Shown: positions 1 to 10,740, counted from the stretch's first letter. The stretch: DNA of 64,000 nt from Laetiporus sulphureus 93-53 (GCF_001632365.1 NW_024468510.1:2310-66309), one strand, 5' to 3'. Program-made: numbers and translations. The notes: generated by a model from the letters alone, not told the origin.

Positions 1-161
1 TTGATGTAGCAAGAATATGCTCCTGAATCGAGGAGCGCCTCAGTCTGGACTTCCCTTACTCCCTGTTTGAGGTGAACAGGTAAATCGATTGCGTGTTTTG
101 ATGAACCAGTAAATGCGATGTATAAAAAACTTGATACTGGTACATGCGAGAGCAAGTAGGT
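1..161 (-). pseudogene. Retropepsin-like protease start of pol (partial)
   Basis: The minus-strand frame reads EALLDSGAYSCYI close to the window edge. LLDSGA is the active-site motif of retroviral-type aspartic proteases, which cut the Gag-Pol polyprotein. The frame is open upstream through the gag stop at 197-199, and it is the -1 frame relative to gag, so Pol would need a -1 shift or a separate product. The domain is cut by the window edge after about 40 recognisable residues, so the flap region and the rest of pol cannot be judged. Family membership is clear from the motif; the mechanism of expression is inference. Confidence 0.7.
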
Positions 162-196
162 ACTATTACAGTGTCTATGGGAACTCTGGCCAGACC

Positions 197-1825
197 TCAG
201 AGAACCCGCCGAAGAAAATCCTCATTATCTTCTACCTCCGTGATCCTAGCTGCTTCGACAGCTGGTTCCGATTCTGCCTCCTTTTCCTTTCCCTTCACGT
301 CGTAGCTGGCGATGAAAGCACAAACTGCTTCATATCTCGCCTTGCTGTCGTCGGAGATGTCTGAGGCCGCGTTTGAAGAAATTGCCCTTGCTGCTTGGCC
401 CCACTTCGGCATTTCGAATTTGCCTTTGTACTTGGGGTCTGGGCATCGCTGTTTAAAAATGAAGGGGTGTTTCCCACATCGTACACACAGCTTCTTCTCC
501 AGCCATCCTTCTTGTTCCTTGGTGAGGGTGGATACTCAATCCACGACCATTGCGTTGGGGTCTTTCGGGGCCCGTGGTGCCGATGATGATGATGTTGTAA
601 CCATTTCGCGTTGTCCTGCTTTGTCGGCTCTGAACTTGGACTCCAGTTGAAGGCACAGGTCGAGGTATTCCGGCCATGTGATGGGGTTGGAAATTCCTAG
701 GCTGTCTCATGTGACCATTGCCTGGCGTACGTCCTTGCTTCGGTGTTCAGCGATGTAACCGATGAGTGCAGTGTGCCCTAAGTTGGTCTTAGTGACCCAT
801 TGACGGAACTGTTCTGCGAAGGATACCATTGTGGGATATGTCTTGCTGCAGATATCCTTCAAATGCTGCTGCACATCCTTGTCTGGGTCGAGGGTCCTGT
901 AGTTCACTTTGAGAATGTTGACGAAGTCTTCCCATGTGCCAAGTGCCTGCTGTGCTGCTGCTCTGGTCGCATATTCAGACATGTATGTGAACGTGCCACC
1001 TTCCAAGTGCAGTAAGGCCATGGTAATCTTGTGTTCATCGTCGTTGATCTCGTTCCACCGCATCCATATACCGAGTTGTTGGAGCCAGTCCTCCAGACTT
1101 CCTTTGCCCGAGTAGTGTAGAGGTTCAGCAATTTTGATGCGTGGCTTGTGCGATTGGACCATGCCGGATGTTTGACCTTGCATCATAGTGACGCCGCTTG
1201 CTTTGAGCGAAGCTAGCTCATGTCGCAGCTTGACGTTAGCTGCCTTGATTTCCATCATTTCTTTGCCTGTATCGAGCATTGTCGCCTGGGTTCCCGTGAG
1301 CTTGTCGTTCAAAACTGTCATATGCGCATCTTGCGCAAGGATCCTATCCTTGAGCTTCCCGATCTCCGTCTGGAGCATTCCCTCCTTGAGTCGGTGTTCG
1401 CTCTTGTTGTTTTGGATCAGCGACTCGAAGGCTTTCTTGTGCTCGTACATTTTGTTTCTGAGCACATTGTAGATCTTGGCGACTTCGGTACTGACCGTGA
1501 GCTTCATCGCCACAATAACCCATTCGCGGATGTGGTCCGGGACTTCTCCGGAAGCGGACTGTCTGAGCGCATCTTCTAGATGCTTGAACTGGTGTCCGTC
1601 GAATTCCCAGATGGGGGGTACATAGGCGGGTAAGAGTGATGGGGTTGGGGATGCTGGTCCTCCAACTTGCGATGCAGAATCCTGCGGTCCTAGTGCAGGT
1701 TCTGGTGAATTGCGCTGCGAGGCGCGTGGGGTGCTTCCATCATGTGCTGACTCGACGTTTGTATGCAGAATATCATCCATTCTTTGCCTGAACGTGGATG
1801 CATATGCACGATCGGCTCCTTCCAT
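197..1825 (-). pseudogene. gag: Retrotransposon gag (element A), two in-frame stops
   Basis: The reading frame starts at ATG 1825 and, ignoring two TGA stops at 707-709 and 536-538, continues to 197 (about 540 codons). The N-terminal part is Ser/Pro rich; residues about 100-200 look like a coiled coil. Next comes a retrotransposon-gag domain with the typical HYSGKGSLEDWLQQLG...W pattern and a TWEDF motif. Near the C-terminus there is a Cys-rich knuckle (CVRCGKHPFIFKQRCPDP). Gag proteins form the particle that packages element RNA. Both stops are explained by CGA-to-TGA changes, the usual sign of C-to-T decay of silenced fungal repeats. The frame is otherwise open, so inactivation is fairly recent. 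Confidence 0.8.
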
Positions 1826-1846
1826 TGTGATATAGATGTAGTTAAA

Positions 1847-2704
1847 CTAATTGAAAATGAAGCCTAGGTACTGCTTGTCCTTGACTTTCCCAATTTCCCT
1901 GACGATCTTGTCTAACCTCTGCTGCTTCCCTATCTCCTTGAAGTTGATCCTTCCTATTTCCAGGCAGCACGTGTTGATGACCTGTTTGTCGACGAAGGTG
2001 TATTCATGAGTTCCCGTGTAGAGGTCTGCGCAGACTTTGTCTAACTCCAATGCGAGGAGTTGTACCTTTTTTCGTTTGTCCTGATCAATTCTCTCCCAGA
2101 ACGCTCCTAATATCGGTTGTAGTCTGAAGCGGGTAGCGGAGACCTGCTTCTTGAGTGTTTCGATGTGGAGGGTGGGCCTGACTTTGGATGGAAGAGGGCG
2201 AATGGGTCGTGCATGTGTGTTGACCTTAACGAAGTTGGGAAGGGGTCGCACTGGCTGTGGAGCAACAATGATGGGGGGAACGGCGTTGGAGGTTATAAGC
2301 TCTGGGGGCAGTGCCGGCTTGTGACTACCAGTGATAAGACGTCCTTTTCTGGGCTTGTAGTGTTCGAGCAGTGGGGTGTGATCGTGTGGCTTGCGGATGA
2401 TTCTGCGCTTTATGATGTGTGTGGTATCTACAACTCTAGCTGCTGCTCGCTGCCTGTCTGTGGATGATGCACCTAGTGACACAAGTGTGAGGAGCCTTCC
2501 ACACTTCTTGTTGGTTTCCTGATGCTTGTAGTGGGCGTCGAGGTCGATCCTGGGGGTGGCCTTGCACTTTGAGGCTGTGGGCAGCTCAGAGTCTTGCTGA
2601 GGCTCACGCCGGATAGAGATCAGATTGGAATGTGTGTCAAAAAAGCCGCGCGCTACGGCTGAAACTGCTTGCACTGAAAATACGTGGCTGCTTGTGTTAG
2701 ACAC
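1847..2704 (-). other. 285-codon leader ORF upstream of gag, no ATG
   Basis: An uninterrupted minus-strand frame of 285 codons ends 21 bp before the gag start. It contains no in-frame ATG. It opens just after a TTAG that could be a splice acceptor, so it may be a downstream exon of an element-encoded ORF. The product would be basic, with Arg/Pro-rich middle repeats (residues about 130-175) and a helical C-terminal third. I recognise no domain. Its intactness beside a gag with two stops is notable. It could equally be chance openness or the remains of an ORF that lost its start. Confidence 0.45.
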
Positions 2705-2993
2705 TAAGCAGGGGCGCAGAAAATGTCAGATTGTTTCTAATGTCACAGTAACACCGGACAAGAGATCAAAAAGACTAAAAAGGGACAGTCACGTGGAACG
2801 TGCCGCCCTGATCCCCCTGATTCAAAAGTATCCCCCTGAACCCTATGTGGCGCAAGAGCCTGTTGACTTACTGGTCGATGTGGCAGACGCAGGAAAGGGT
2901 GAGAGATATATGAAGGAGCTGGTGAGGTCAGTGAGTGCTATGGGTAGTAGACGAGGAGAAACAATCTGAGGTTTCGTCCCCTACATGGCTGGT

Positions 2994-3001
2994 CTTATAT
3001 A
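2994..3001 (-). promoter_or_regulatory. TATA-like box, possible 5' LTR promoter of element A
   Basis: On the minus strand the sequence TATATAAG lies about 290 bp upstream of the leader ORF. This placement fits a U3 promoter inside an LTR. No matching second LTR is available because the element runs off the window, so this is inference. Confidence 0.35.
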
Positions 3002-3419
3002 CACGTACAGCAGGCTATCTTACCTAAGCTACCTATCTACGGGTATAAGCAAATGGCCGTACATGAAACAATAGGATGTCCGGAAGTAGAACAATAAGTG
3101 GGAAGATCGATGGTTGCCGCAGTAATGCGTGTGCACATCGTGCCTATCTTGGTTTCCCTTTTGTTCTCCGGTGTGAACATCGTACCTATCTAGGCTTCTG
3201 GCTAAACTAATAGGAAGCGGAAGGCCGATGCATAACAATAGTCCTTGTTCCCTTTGTTCCCAAATGGGTGCCTCTATTGTATTCTGGAATAGACAGGTCC
3301 GACCGTATCATCCACGGGTCTGGACCATAACATGTGATGTGGACTATCACCTGATCTCTACGTGTCGCGTCTGTGGCTGAGTGGCGTGAGATATTGGTGA
3401 AGCACGTGATCTGTGGTGT

Positions 3420-3860
3420 GAGAAAAGTCACGTGCGGACTTCGTGGCGAAAATCTGTGACATAATGGGGGTATCGTTTCATTCTAAGATGAGCTAGGCAA
3501 TGTGATCGCCATACTCTATCTCGAACGGGGTATCAAGGGTATTGATTAGGAGTATTTTGACTCGTCCTGTGTAGTCTGAGTCTATTACTCTGGCTCCTAT
3601 GTCTATTCCCCTTTTTACAGCCAGACCTGAGCATGGAGCGATGCGTCCATAGCATCCTCTTGGTATCATCAACTTCAGGCCAGTATGCACAAGTCTGCGA
3701 GAATGGGGTCCTATAGTACATTGTTTCGCTAAATGCAAATCATATCCTGCTGCTCCGTCTGACTGACGTGAGGGTACAATGGCTTGCGAATGGTCTAGAT
3801 ATACATGCAAGTTGTTTTCCTGTGCTTCTTCTGTGTACGCTCGGAGGTGGAAGCCGCAAC
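3420..3860 (-). pseudogene. Decayed dUTPase domain within the retroelement nest
   Basis: dUTPases hydrolyse dUTP to dUMP and are carried by some retroelements and retroviruses. The minus-strand frame shows motif 1 (AAGYDL), motif 2 (APCSGLAVK, where the family has PRSGLA), motif 3 (GARVIDSDYTGRVKILLIN) and motif 4 (YGDHIA). A TAG at the codon after GDHIA stands where the family has Gln, and a TGA follows four codons later; similarity seems to go on briefly beyond. The Gly-rich C-terminal motif 5 is not visible, so the domain is both broken and cut. An acceptor-like CAG at about 3860 suggests the frame was joined to an upstream exon. It lies downstream of the second gag relic and probably belongs to the same element. 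Confidence 0.7.
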
Positions 3861-4070
3861 CTGCAAACTGTCAGTGTTCAAAGATGAAGAAATAAAAGGT
3901 TTCATGAAATTAAGCACAGCTGCTTCTTGAGCCTGCCGAGCTCGATCAGAGGATTCTGCCTTGTCATCCCGAGACCCCACATTTAAAGATATAGTGTGAG
4001 TGCCACTACTTGCACCTATATTGTCTGACGTAGTGCTAGAAGTACATGCGAGTGATGAAAGAATAGAAAA

Positions 4071-6703
4071 TCAAGAGCTGATAGGGGGTGGTGGTGTGCT
4101 GTCATCTGCGACAGGAGTACTACGATTTTCCTCTTCTGTGCTTAGGCCCTCCTGCCCACATCCCTCTGGGGTGTTTTCAGGTATGGTCTGATGGCGCTTC
4201 TCAGGCTTTGCCTCCACCACCATCAACACGACACTCCCTGGGGCCTCACCTTGAGTGGAGCCAGTTATCTCAAGACCCTTCTCAGGCTTTTGTGCCTCCA
4301 TCATCAAGGGACTCCCAGTATTCTCCTTTTCTAGCAAGACATGCGTACTTATGCCTTGCCATACTGAAACCCCACCTGGTTGAGCAGAGCAGGGTTGGCT
4401 GCAACAGCTGCCTTGAATGCTCGTATGGCCTCAGTTTCTTCTACTGATACAACCTGAGCTGCAGGCTGGGCATCCTTTTTGTGCCAGCACTGCCCCTTTA
4501 TGTCGTAGTAGTGGGTGTGCCATATATCTGTGCACGACCCACCCTCATTCCTCAATTTACCACAGGTTCCGCATTTCCTGAGCTTGTCGTGCTCATTCTC
4601 TACCCCAACAGTGTCCTTGTGAGGAATGAACCTTTCTGCCTTGTCCACATTCTTGACGAGCGACCTTGTTGTTCTTACCGTGTTTGCCGTTACTGGCACC
4701 ATTGCCGAACCTTCAACTGTGACCTGTCGAGTGTTGGAGTCAGAATTCTTGCCCTTGCCCTTTCAGTCCTCATAGGTGGCAGCCCACTGCTGCTGTTGCT
4801 GCAGGTCAAGCTGAGCTGCAACCTCCTTCCAGAGGCTGTAGCTGTTGACATCCTGGCTGATGCCCTCCGATGTCCAGATTTTGTCGCACAGCTCCTTTCA
4901 CATGGCATTGTGAAGGAGCTGAAGCAGCAGTTGCTTGTCCTTGTACCCCGAGACCTTGACTCAATGTTCCCATTTGGTGTCGAATTCCTCCCAAGGTGTA
5001 TAACACTGCTATAATGTGTGCAGCATGCATTGTCCTTCCAATTCTGGGTTCGCAGGGTAGTACATTTTCTTGAAGTCCCTGACGAAGTCTGAAAGTGTGG
5101 CATACATGATTTCACCACCATCCATCCTTTCTAGTAGTGAGGACTTCCAATGGTCAATGTGACTTCTGCATACAATATATAGAAGATGGCCCACCAAACT
5201 TTAGCTTGTTCATCGCCAAATTTGCTAAGTTTCATGACAATGTAGTTCATGATGTCGGTGAGCCAAGCCTTTGCCTTTGCCTTGGTGCTGTCGAATGCCT
5301 CGGATAGATTGACCTTCGGTCCTCAGAAAGTTTGAGGGTGTTGTTCATCCGAGGATGCTGATTGAGGAGCCATGGACCTCTGGTTCCTGTCCGGAGTGAG
5401 TACTTCTTGCTTCAGAGGAAACGCGTAGTGGACGTCCTTGAACTCGTCGTCATGGTCATCACCAAGGTATACTGAATATGCCAGAGAGATTGGGGGTGTG
5501 GCAATCCTTTGACCAGGCTGCTGAGTGTTTGACTGATGTGCCCTATTGAAGGTCGAAGAACCCTCAACTCCTGTTGCCCAGTCTAGAATGCTGGTTTGTT
5601 TCAGATCCTTTTTTGCCTCAGTGCGAGGCCTCATGCATGTGCGTGAGGTAGGATCTGGGTCAGTGATTCTCCGTGCCATGAGGGTGATTATTTCTTCTTT
5701 GTACAATGATTCTAGTGGCATGGGATTCCTTGCTTTCTGAGTCTGGGGACAGATTGGTATGGGAGGAGGTCTTCGCTCAAGAGCCTTTTATCGTTGTTCG
5801 AGCTCATCTATTCTTGTATGCTGCTCGATGCTGAAAAGTCTTCACTCTTCAAACTCCCATTTTTCAGCCTCCAGCTGCATCTCCAATGTCTCTATGAGTG
5901 ACTTGTAGTTGGCCTCATTTTGGTCAACTGTTTGGAAATGCTGCCTCATCTGCTGGGCTGCGTCGAGTTCATCCTTTCGAGCTTGGAGCTCTGTGAGGGC
6001 CTCTTCCTTTAACTTTTTTTCTCAATCAGGTCATCCAGTAGTTGCTTTTGAGCTTCATCAGCTGTGAGCCTCGCCACTCTCTCCTCCTTGACTGTCTTGG
6101 TCAGGTTTGCGACCTCTTGATGAAGATGATTGTAGTCAGTTTGGAGATGCTGATATGCCCTCCGCATATCCACTGGTCAGTTCCAGTATCTGGGAGTCTC
6201 CTCCGTTGGTGGTGTGAGCCCCAGAATGTGAATAGTAGTATGTGCATCTTATATCCGAGAAGGTCATGGATTGATATTCAGTCAGTGTGTTGCTGTGACT
6301 GGACCACACAAAATTCTCGCCCCGGACTGCCACTCCATGCAGCTGGCTGTTCTACCTGCTCAGTACAGTACCTCTTCCGTTCTTCCTCATCATAGCATTG
6401 GGCTTGGATATCATATGCCCATTGCTGAAAAGCTCTTCCCTTGCTGGATTTGTTAAGGTAGAGCTGCTTGAATTCTTCTTGCAAGCGATGAGAGGGGGAT
6501 CTTCTTCCTAGAATGGAGTGTTCCATTCCCATGTCGGAGTAGTACTGGGGAGTTGGAGCGTGAGTGGAGATGATGGAGGTTCCTGCCTCTGAGGATTCTG
6601 GTCATGGAGACCCAGTCTGGGATGGTTCTGGGTTTTGGAGTGCTACCTCCATGGCATGTTCAGAACAGGGTTGTTGCAAGTGTTGAGACATCTTCGAAGT
6701 CAT
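4071..6703 (-). pseudogene. Second decayed gag-like region (element B)
   Basis: Minus-strand fragments in different frames line up as one eroded gag. It starts at ATG 6703 and has an in-frame TGA after about 33 codons (codon context SP*PE). The next segment contains EEFKQLY, KGRAFQQWAYDIQAQ and a Glu/Arg helix (to 6278). A further stretch reads PESLYKEEIITLMARR and YAFPLKQEV (5721-5323). Then come a capsid-like segment (KAKAWLTDIMNYIV, FGDEQAKVWW, about 5310-5150), YATLSDFVRDFKKMYYP (to 5009), and a Cys/His segment KCGTCGKLRN...HTHYYD (4702-4349). Several frameshifts separate these pieces. The capsid-like and zinc-knuckle order support gag of an LTR element distinct from element A. Similarity is judged by eye only. 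Confidence 0.6.
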
Positions 6704-9250
6704 TTATCCGGTCGAGAGTTTGATGACCTGTTCTTCACCAAGCCCAGTGATGGACCAGATGCAGCTTTAAAGTCCTGCTACTTCTAGTAGGTTTAGTTAC
6801 TACGGAGTCCTGCATGATGCAGTTCGCAGTCACAGAGGGGTCTTTGTGGTCTTTGATTATTTTACCACTAGTGTCCAACTACCTCTGAAGGGATGTAACC
6901 TTGGTCCACCTGCCATTCCAGCAGAGCTTTCTGAGAGTTCATCTCGCATCAAATGACTATGTGTCTACGTATGTACTGGTAACTAAACCCCTAAGTAAGT
7001 CAGAACAGCGCAGGGGTTGAATACGTGACTGGTGTCGCTTTAGCACTGAGCAAGTAGGTTTAGTCCCTCGCTACTCAAGGTTTGCAGGTCACGCTGATGT
7101 GATCCAGAAGTATTGCTGATTCACAGCTTCCTGTAGAGTCGCAGAAGGTTCTCCCTTGTTATCTGCTAGCCCTTTATATGCGTAATCTATATGCTTGTTT
7201 CAACTGATCCAGGTGCGCTGTCATAAGCAGATGTCACAGTATTAAGTGGCACCTTTCTTTTTGCACCATTAAAGTCCTCATTTGAGTGGTTATTCGGACG
7301 TCAACCTTCATATTGGTCTCACAAAGTGGATACTTGGACAAACAGCACAATACCACCACATACATTGCAGATATTACTGTGTCTACCACATGACCACCAA
7401 GCGCCCATGATTCAGCCACCCAGTCACGTGACACTGGCCACTTGCCCTATTTGAAAGATGTCAGGAGTTGGTCACGTGACACCAGGTCACTTGCCCAGAA
7501 AGGAACTCATTGGACCATCAAGCTAGCAAGCACCCAATTCGCCACTCAAGATAGTGGCACCACTTTGCCGCCTAAACCAATAGGAAGGTACCACAACAGA
7601 GGATCCCCCTACCAACCGGCATACAGTATAGCCAGGTACAGAATAGGCTAGATCTTCTCACAACCCTATCCAGATGAAGACTGATCATCACACTCATTGT
7701 TCTGAGTTTGGACAAGATCCTCTCATCTGATGTTGCAACCATTGTGATGTGCCCTGTTGGCCATCACCCATTGGCCCCTCAACAGTGGGCCCACTTACAG
7801 GCATTTATCTCATTGGATTAGATAGGATTACCTCGGCGTATCCACGGCCATTGTAGATAGTTGCTATGACAAAGTCCAGAACCATTACCAGTTCTGGCAA
7901 TATGTTCACATGTAGGTATCTGAGGTCTCACAGTAGCACAGTGCCAGGGGCCCTGCCCTACATGTATATAAGCCCATGAGGATCTAAGGGAGAACCTTAG
8001 ATTCATTATCCTATTGTATGCGACCTAAACAGCCAATTCACCCCCCTAGTTGTGAGCATAAGGCTAAGGGCCCTTTGAGCCCCTTTTCTAGACTGCATAC
8101 CACTGCGCACGTCCTCAGCCTAGCCCTTGTGGCAGGCTTTTTATGTGGGATCATTTGTGCAGGTCACAAAAGCAGACTTGCCCTTAATTGGGTTAAGTGC
8201 TTTGGTGCTTTGTGACAGCAGACCACCCCCTACCATTGATAGATAGTAATAACATCCTGATGCAAGGCAGCTAGGCCTAGAATATTTTATATGGACTAGC
8301 AGTTCCGCGCTTCAGAGGTCCACCGATGCACTTTAGCTGTGATGAATCCTCGATAGTGGCACCCTTTTAAGGAGTACTGCATCCCTTTCCCCTAGCACAT
8401 TTTGTCATCGTCAGGCTCTCCGGCCATCGTAACGGCCCTATTAGTTTTTACCCACTAGGTTGACTAGAAAGTCCCCTTTACACCTGGGGTCTCAGCAAGG
8501 TTTGGGACAGTAGTATGTCACCCACTTTCGCAGGAGGCTGATTTAGGGCCTATGTATCCTGACTAACAGTCTGCATATTTGCTTCACCGAGGTGGTTCAG
8601 CAGGACACAGCTAAGCTCGAGGAAAGTGGAAAGAAGCTCTGGGCGAGCACGATGAGATGGAAGTGATCGACAGTGATATAGCAGTCTGAGGCGTCGATCG
8701 GTGCCCACAGACTGGAGAGAGTAGTTTCGAGTTATGTGAAGGATCTCAAGAACTCCTTGAGTCCGCTCTCACCTGACCCGTCAGGGTTCTCTGGTAAGTT
8801 TGGAGGAGTAAAGATCAACTCGAAACTGAGGTGTAGGCCTCAGCTCGAGCCAGTATATATACAAGTGGGGTAAGGCCCCTGGTATCGAGTGTAGGATCCT
8901 GCATACCCTAGATTCGTACTAATATATCATTATGGCGTGCTATGGCATGCTCGAGCCTAGTGGAGTCTGTCTAAGTCTAGGAATGTCCAGAGAGTCCAGA
9001 CCTATGATGTCACTATGACGTAGGGTCACGTGACTGGTACATGTCCGAGAGATGTCCGAGTGGTGTGGGTATACTAAGATATACATGTGGAGGCATAGTG
9101 GTACATGCTGTATATGGTATATGGGTGGATAAACTAAAGTTCTTGGCACTTAAGGCTTGTGGCGCAAAAAAACTGTGATATGAGAGGAAGTCATATGAAT
9201 CCATTATGATGACTAGCTAGCAGGACACTCAGCGATTGATTGGCAAAACA
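6704..9250. other. Non-coding repeat-derived tract with LTR-like promoters
   Basis: No supportable gene. Three TATA-like tracts suggest LTR remnants: ATATAAAG on the minus strand at 7172-7179 (upstream of the element B gag), TATATAAG on the plus strand at 7965-7972, and TATATATA at 8854-8861. A plus-strand block from about 7731 (starting TGTTGCAACC) to about 8214 (ending TGTGACA) has TG...CA ends around the second TATA, but its flanking 5-mers do not match, so a solo LTR cannot be confirmed. Paired CACGTGAC words at 7425-7500 are also present. Confidence 0.4.
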
Positions 9251-9269
9251 AAGAAAATGATCCTTAGGA

Positions 9270-9597
9270 AGTTCTATTGACCCTCAGCCAGGGACAATAT
9301 TCAATAATATATATCAGGTTGCGAAGCCTGTCAGCGAGTCAAAACTCAAGCCTAGCTGAACTGCGATAAAGAAACCACTACATCCATGAATGGGTGGTTC
9401 TGGATGATGCCGTAGGCCAGCTCGGCCGTGAGCTCAGACACGCTGGTGCTGGGAACATACTAGGCTTTGTTGGCGGGACGCTAGATTGCGGACTCGAGCT
9501 CATTGGGCTTGACGACCATGCCTGTCCTGCCAGTAACAATCTTGTTGAGTCGTTTGTTGAAGTTGGCGTTGATAGGATTAGTCATGGAATAGACAAG
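9270..9597 (-). pseudogene. Fic/Doc-family gene remnant
   Basis: On the minus strand from ATG 9585 the frame reads through VVKPNELESAI, a TAG, RPANKA, another TAG, then ELTAELAYGIIQNHPFMD. This matches the fungal Doc-like branch of the Fic/DOC family (pattern ..NELESALARP...LAA.LAYGI..NHPF.DGN), whose members transfer AMP or phosphate groups to proteins. The catalytic loop is broken directly after HPFMD: the GN(K/R) half is not readable in frame, while a short downstream piece (FANQSLS) resembles the next conserved segment. The two stops each need one C-to-T change. A TRIM element sits 12 bp upstream of the ATG. With two stops and a lost loop this is a dead gene. Whether the MT start is native or internal is unsure. 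Confidence 0.65.
9593..9597. repeat. Target site duplication, left copy (ACAAG)
   Basis: ACAAG directly precedes the left LTR and is repeated exactly at 10741-10745 after the right LTR. Five-bp duplications are typical of LTR retroelement integration. Confidence 0.9.
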
Positions 9598-9803
9598 TGT
9601 TGGAATCTGGGTGCAGAGCACAGATGCGAGAGGCCCCAGTGCGACCTGTGCCACTGGCATGGGAGAATAGTAGTGTGCGTGTATATAATAGGGCATGGCT
9701 ACAATGGGACAGGCCATCAGTTTGGCCCCGTGGAGCCATCTTCAAGAGAGCAGGCGACTCTCGAACTTCCAGCCATGCAGCGGGCTGGCTGGGAAAGTCA
9801 ACA
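9598..9803 (+). repeat. Left LTR of the TRIM element
   Basis: 206 bp, TGTTG...CAACA ends, with a TATA-like box at 9682-9690. It carries most of the CpG-to-TpG/CpA changes relative to the right LTR, so the left copy seems to have decayed more. Confidence 0.9.
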
Positions 9804-10245
9804 CAAATCAATCACCATTGACCAAGAGGCACTCACCGCAATCGACGAGAACCACCACTACGAGGTTCCTGCTGGGGACCATGATGCTGACTGGTGAGTG
9901 ATCCAGTTAGCAGGTCAAGGGCTGGGAGCTGAGGCAGGTCACTGAGGTGTGAAGGCTGCAGAGCAGCTGAGGGACAGGTGCGACCAGGCAGAGGTGGGAT
10001 CAGGAGGTCCAGGGCAGGAGGGTGAGGGCCAGAGGGTTGACCGTGGGGTGCCGCTGCAGTGATACAAGACATCAGATGCAGGGGGCGGGCACTGTGTGAG
10101 GCAGGCCTACCAGCGAGGCGAGGGCAGAGCAGGGTGTCAAAGGGCTGGTCGAGCAGATGCTGAGCGAGACAGGCTGGCAGTCCGACGAAGTGGCACAGCC
10201 ACAGCACGTGGAGTGCTGAAGAAAAGCCAAGCGATGCGCTTGCAT

Positions 10246-10422
10246 GGAACGGAGACTGAGACCTGAAGCCAAGGAGCGTCGGGACTGGCGTGCAGACCGA
10301 GCGAGCAACGAGTGTGTGGGGGCACTATAGGAAGTCACTGAAAATGGGCACGTACAGGATGCATACGGTACGGAGACTGGGACCCAAGATCAGGGGGTGC
10401 CGGGACTGGCATACGGACTGAG
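10246..10422. repeat. Internal 56-bp degenerate direct repeat of the TRIM
   Basis: Two 56-bp units starting GGAACGGAGACTGAGACC (10246) and GGTACGGAGACTGGGACC (10367) lie 121 bp apart. A partial third copy (GGAATGGAGACCGG) begins near 10440. Function unknown; packaging or dimerisation signals of defective elements can be repetitive, but that is speculation. Confidence 0.6.
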
Positions 10423-10534
10423 GTAGGCAGGGAAGCACATGGAATGGAGACCGGCATCGCTGGGGACAGGGAGTGCAGTACAGGCGTGTGGCCCACAATG
10501 GGATAGATGCAGCAGTGGCTAGGTCGAGGGGGTG

Positions 10535-10740
10535 TGTTGGAATCTGGGTGCGGAGCACAGATGCGAGAGGCCCCGGTGCGACCTGCACCACCAGCGTGGG
10601 AGAATAGTAGCACGCGTGTATATAATAGGGCGCGGCTACAATGGGACAGGCCATCGGTTTGGCCCCATGGAGCCATCTTCTAGAGAGCGGGCGACTCCCG
10701 AACTCCCAGCCACGCAGCGGGCTGGCTGGGAAAGTCAACA
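10535..10740 (+). repeat. Right LTR of the TRIM element
   Basis: 206 bp, same length and ends as the left LTR, preceded by the purine-rich GAGGGGGTG tract and followed by the ACAAG duplication at 10741-10745. Confidence 0.9.

Larger units (their letters stand above)
1..2704 (-). mobile_element. Truncated Ty3/gypsy-type LTR retrotransposon (element A)
   Basis: On the minus strand three coding blocks follow one another: a basic leader ORF (2704-1847), a gag with a coiled-coil and zinc knuckle (1825-197) and the start of an aspartic protease running off the left edge. This order is that of the 5' half of an LTR retrotransposon; reverse transcriptase and integrase would lie outside the window. 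A TATA-like box on the minus strand at 2994-3001 lies upstream of the coding blocks and may belong to the 5' LTR, but I could not fix LTR ends or a primer site. Gag has two in-frame stops, so this copy is not functional on its own. Assignment to Ty3/gypsy rests on gag style and the gag-protease arrangement, not on RT sequence. Confidence 0.75.
9598..10740 (+). mobile_element. TRIM-type miniature LTR retrotransposon, complete
   Basis: Two direct repeats of exactly 206 bp (9598-9803 and 10535-10740) begin TGTTG and end CAACA, are separated by 731 bp, and are flanked by the 5-bp duplication ACAAG. Each repeat has a TATA-like box (TATATAATA). A purine-rich tract (GAGGGGG) precedes the right LTR, as a polypurine tract should. 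The internal region holds no gag, protease, RT or integrase coding; it is GC rich with a 56-bp unit repeated twice (10246-10301 and 10367-10422). The element must therefore have moved using another element's proteins. I count 18 differences between the LTRs, 17 of them transitions and most at CpG. No primer-binding site was recognised. Confidence 0.9.

Noticed and set aside
7731..8214. Possible solo LTR with TATATAAG
   Set aside because: Ends look like TG...CA but the flanking 5-mers (TCTGA and GCAGA) differ, and there is no second copy in the window.
9833..10338. Long minus-strand frames inside the TRIM
   Set aside because: They show no gag, pol or known motif and arise from GC-rich repeats; both LTR copies give similar shadow frames.
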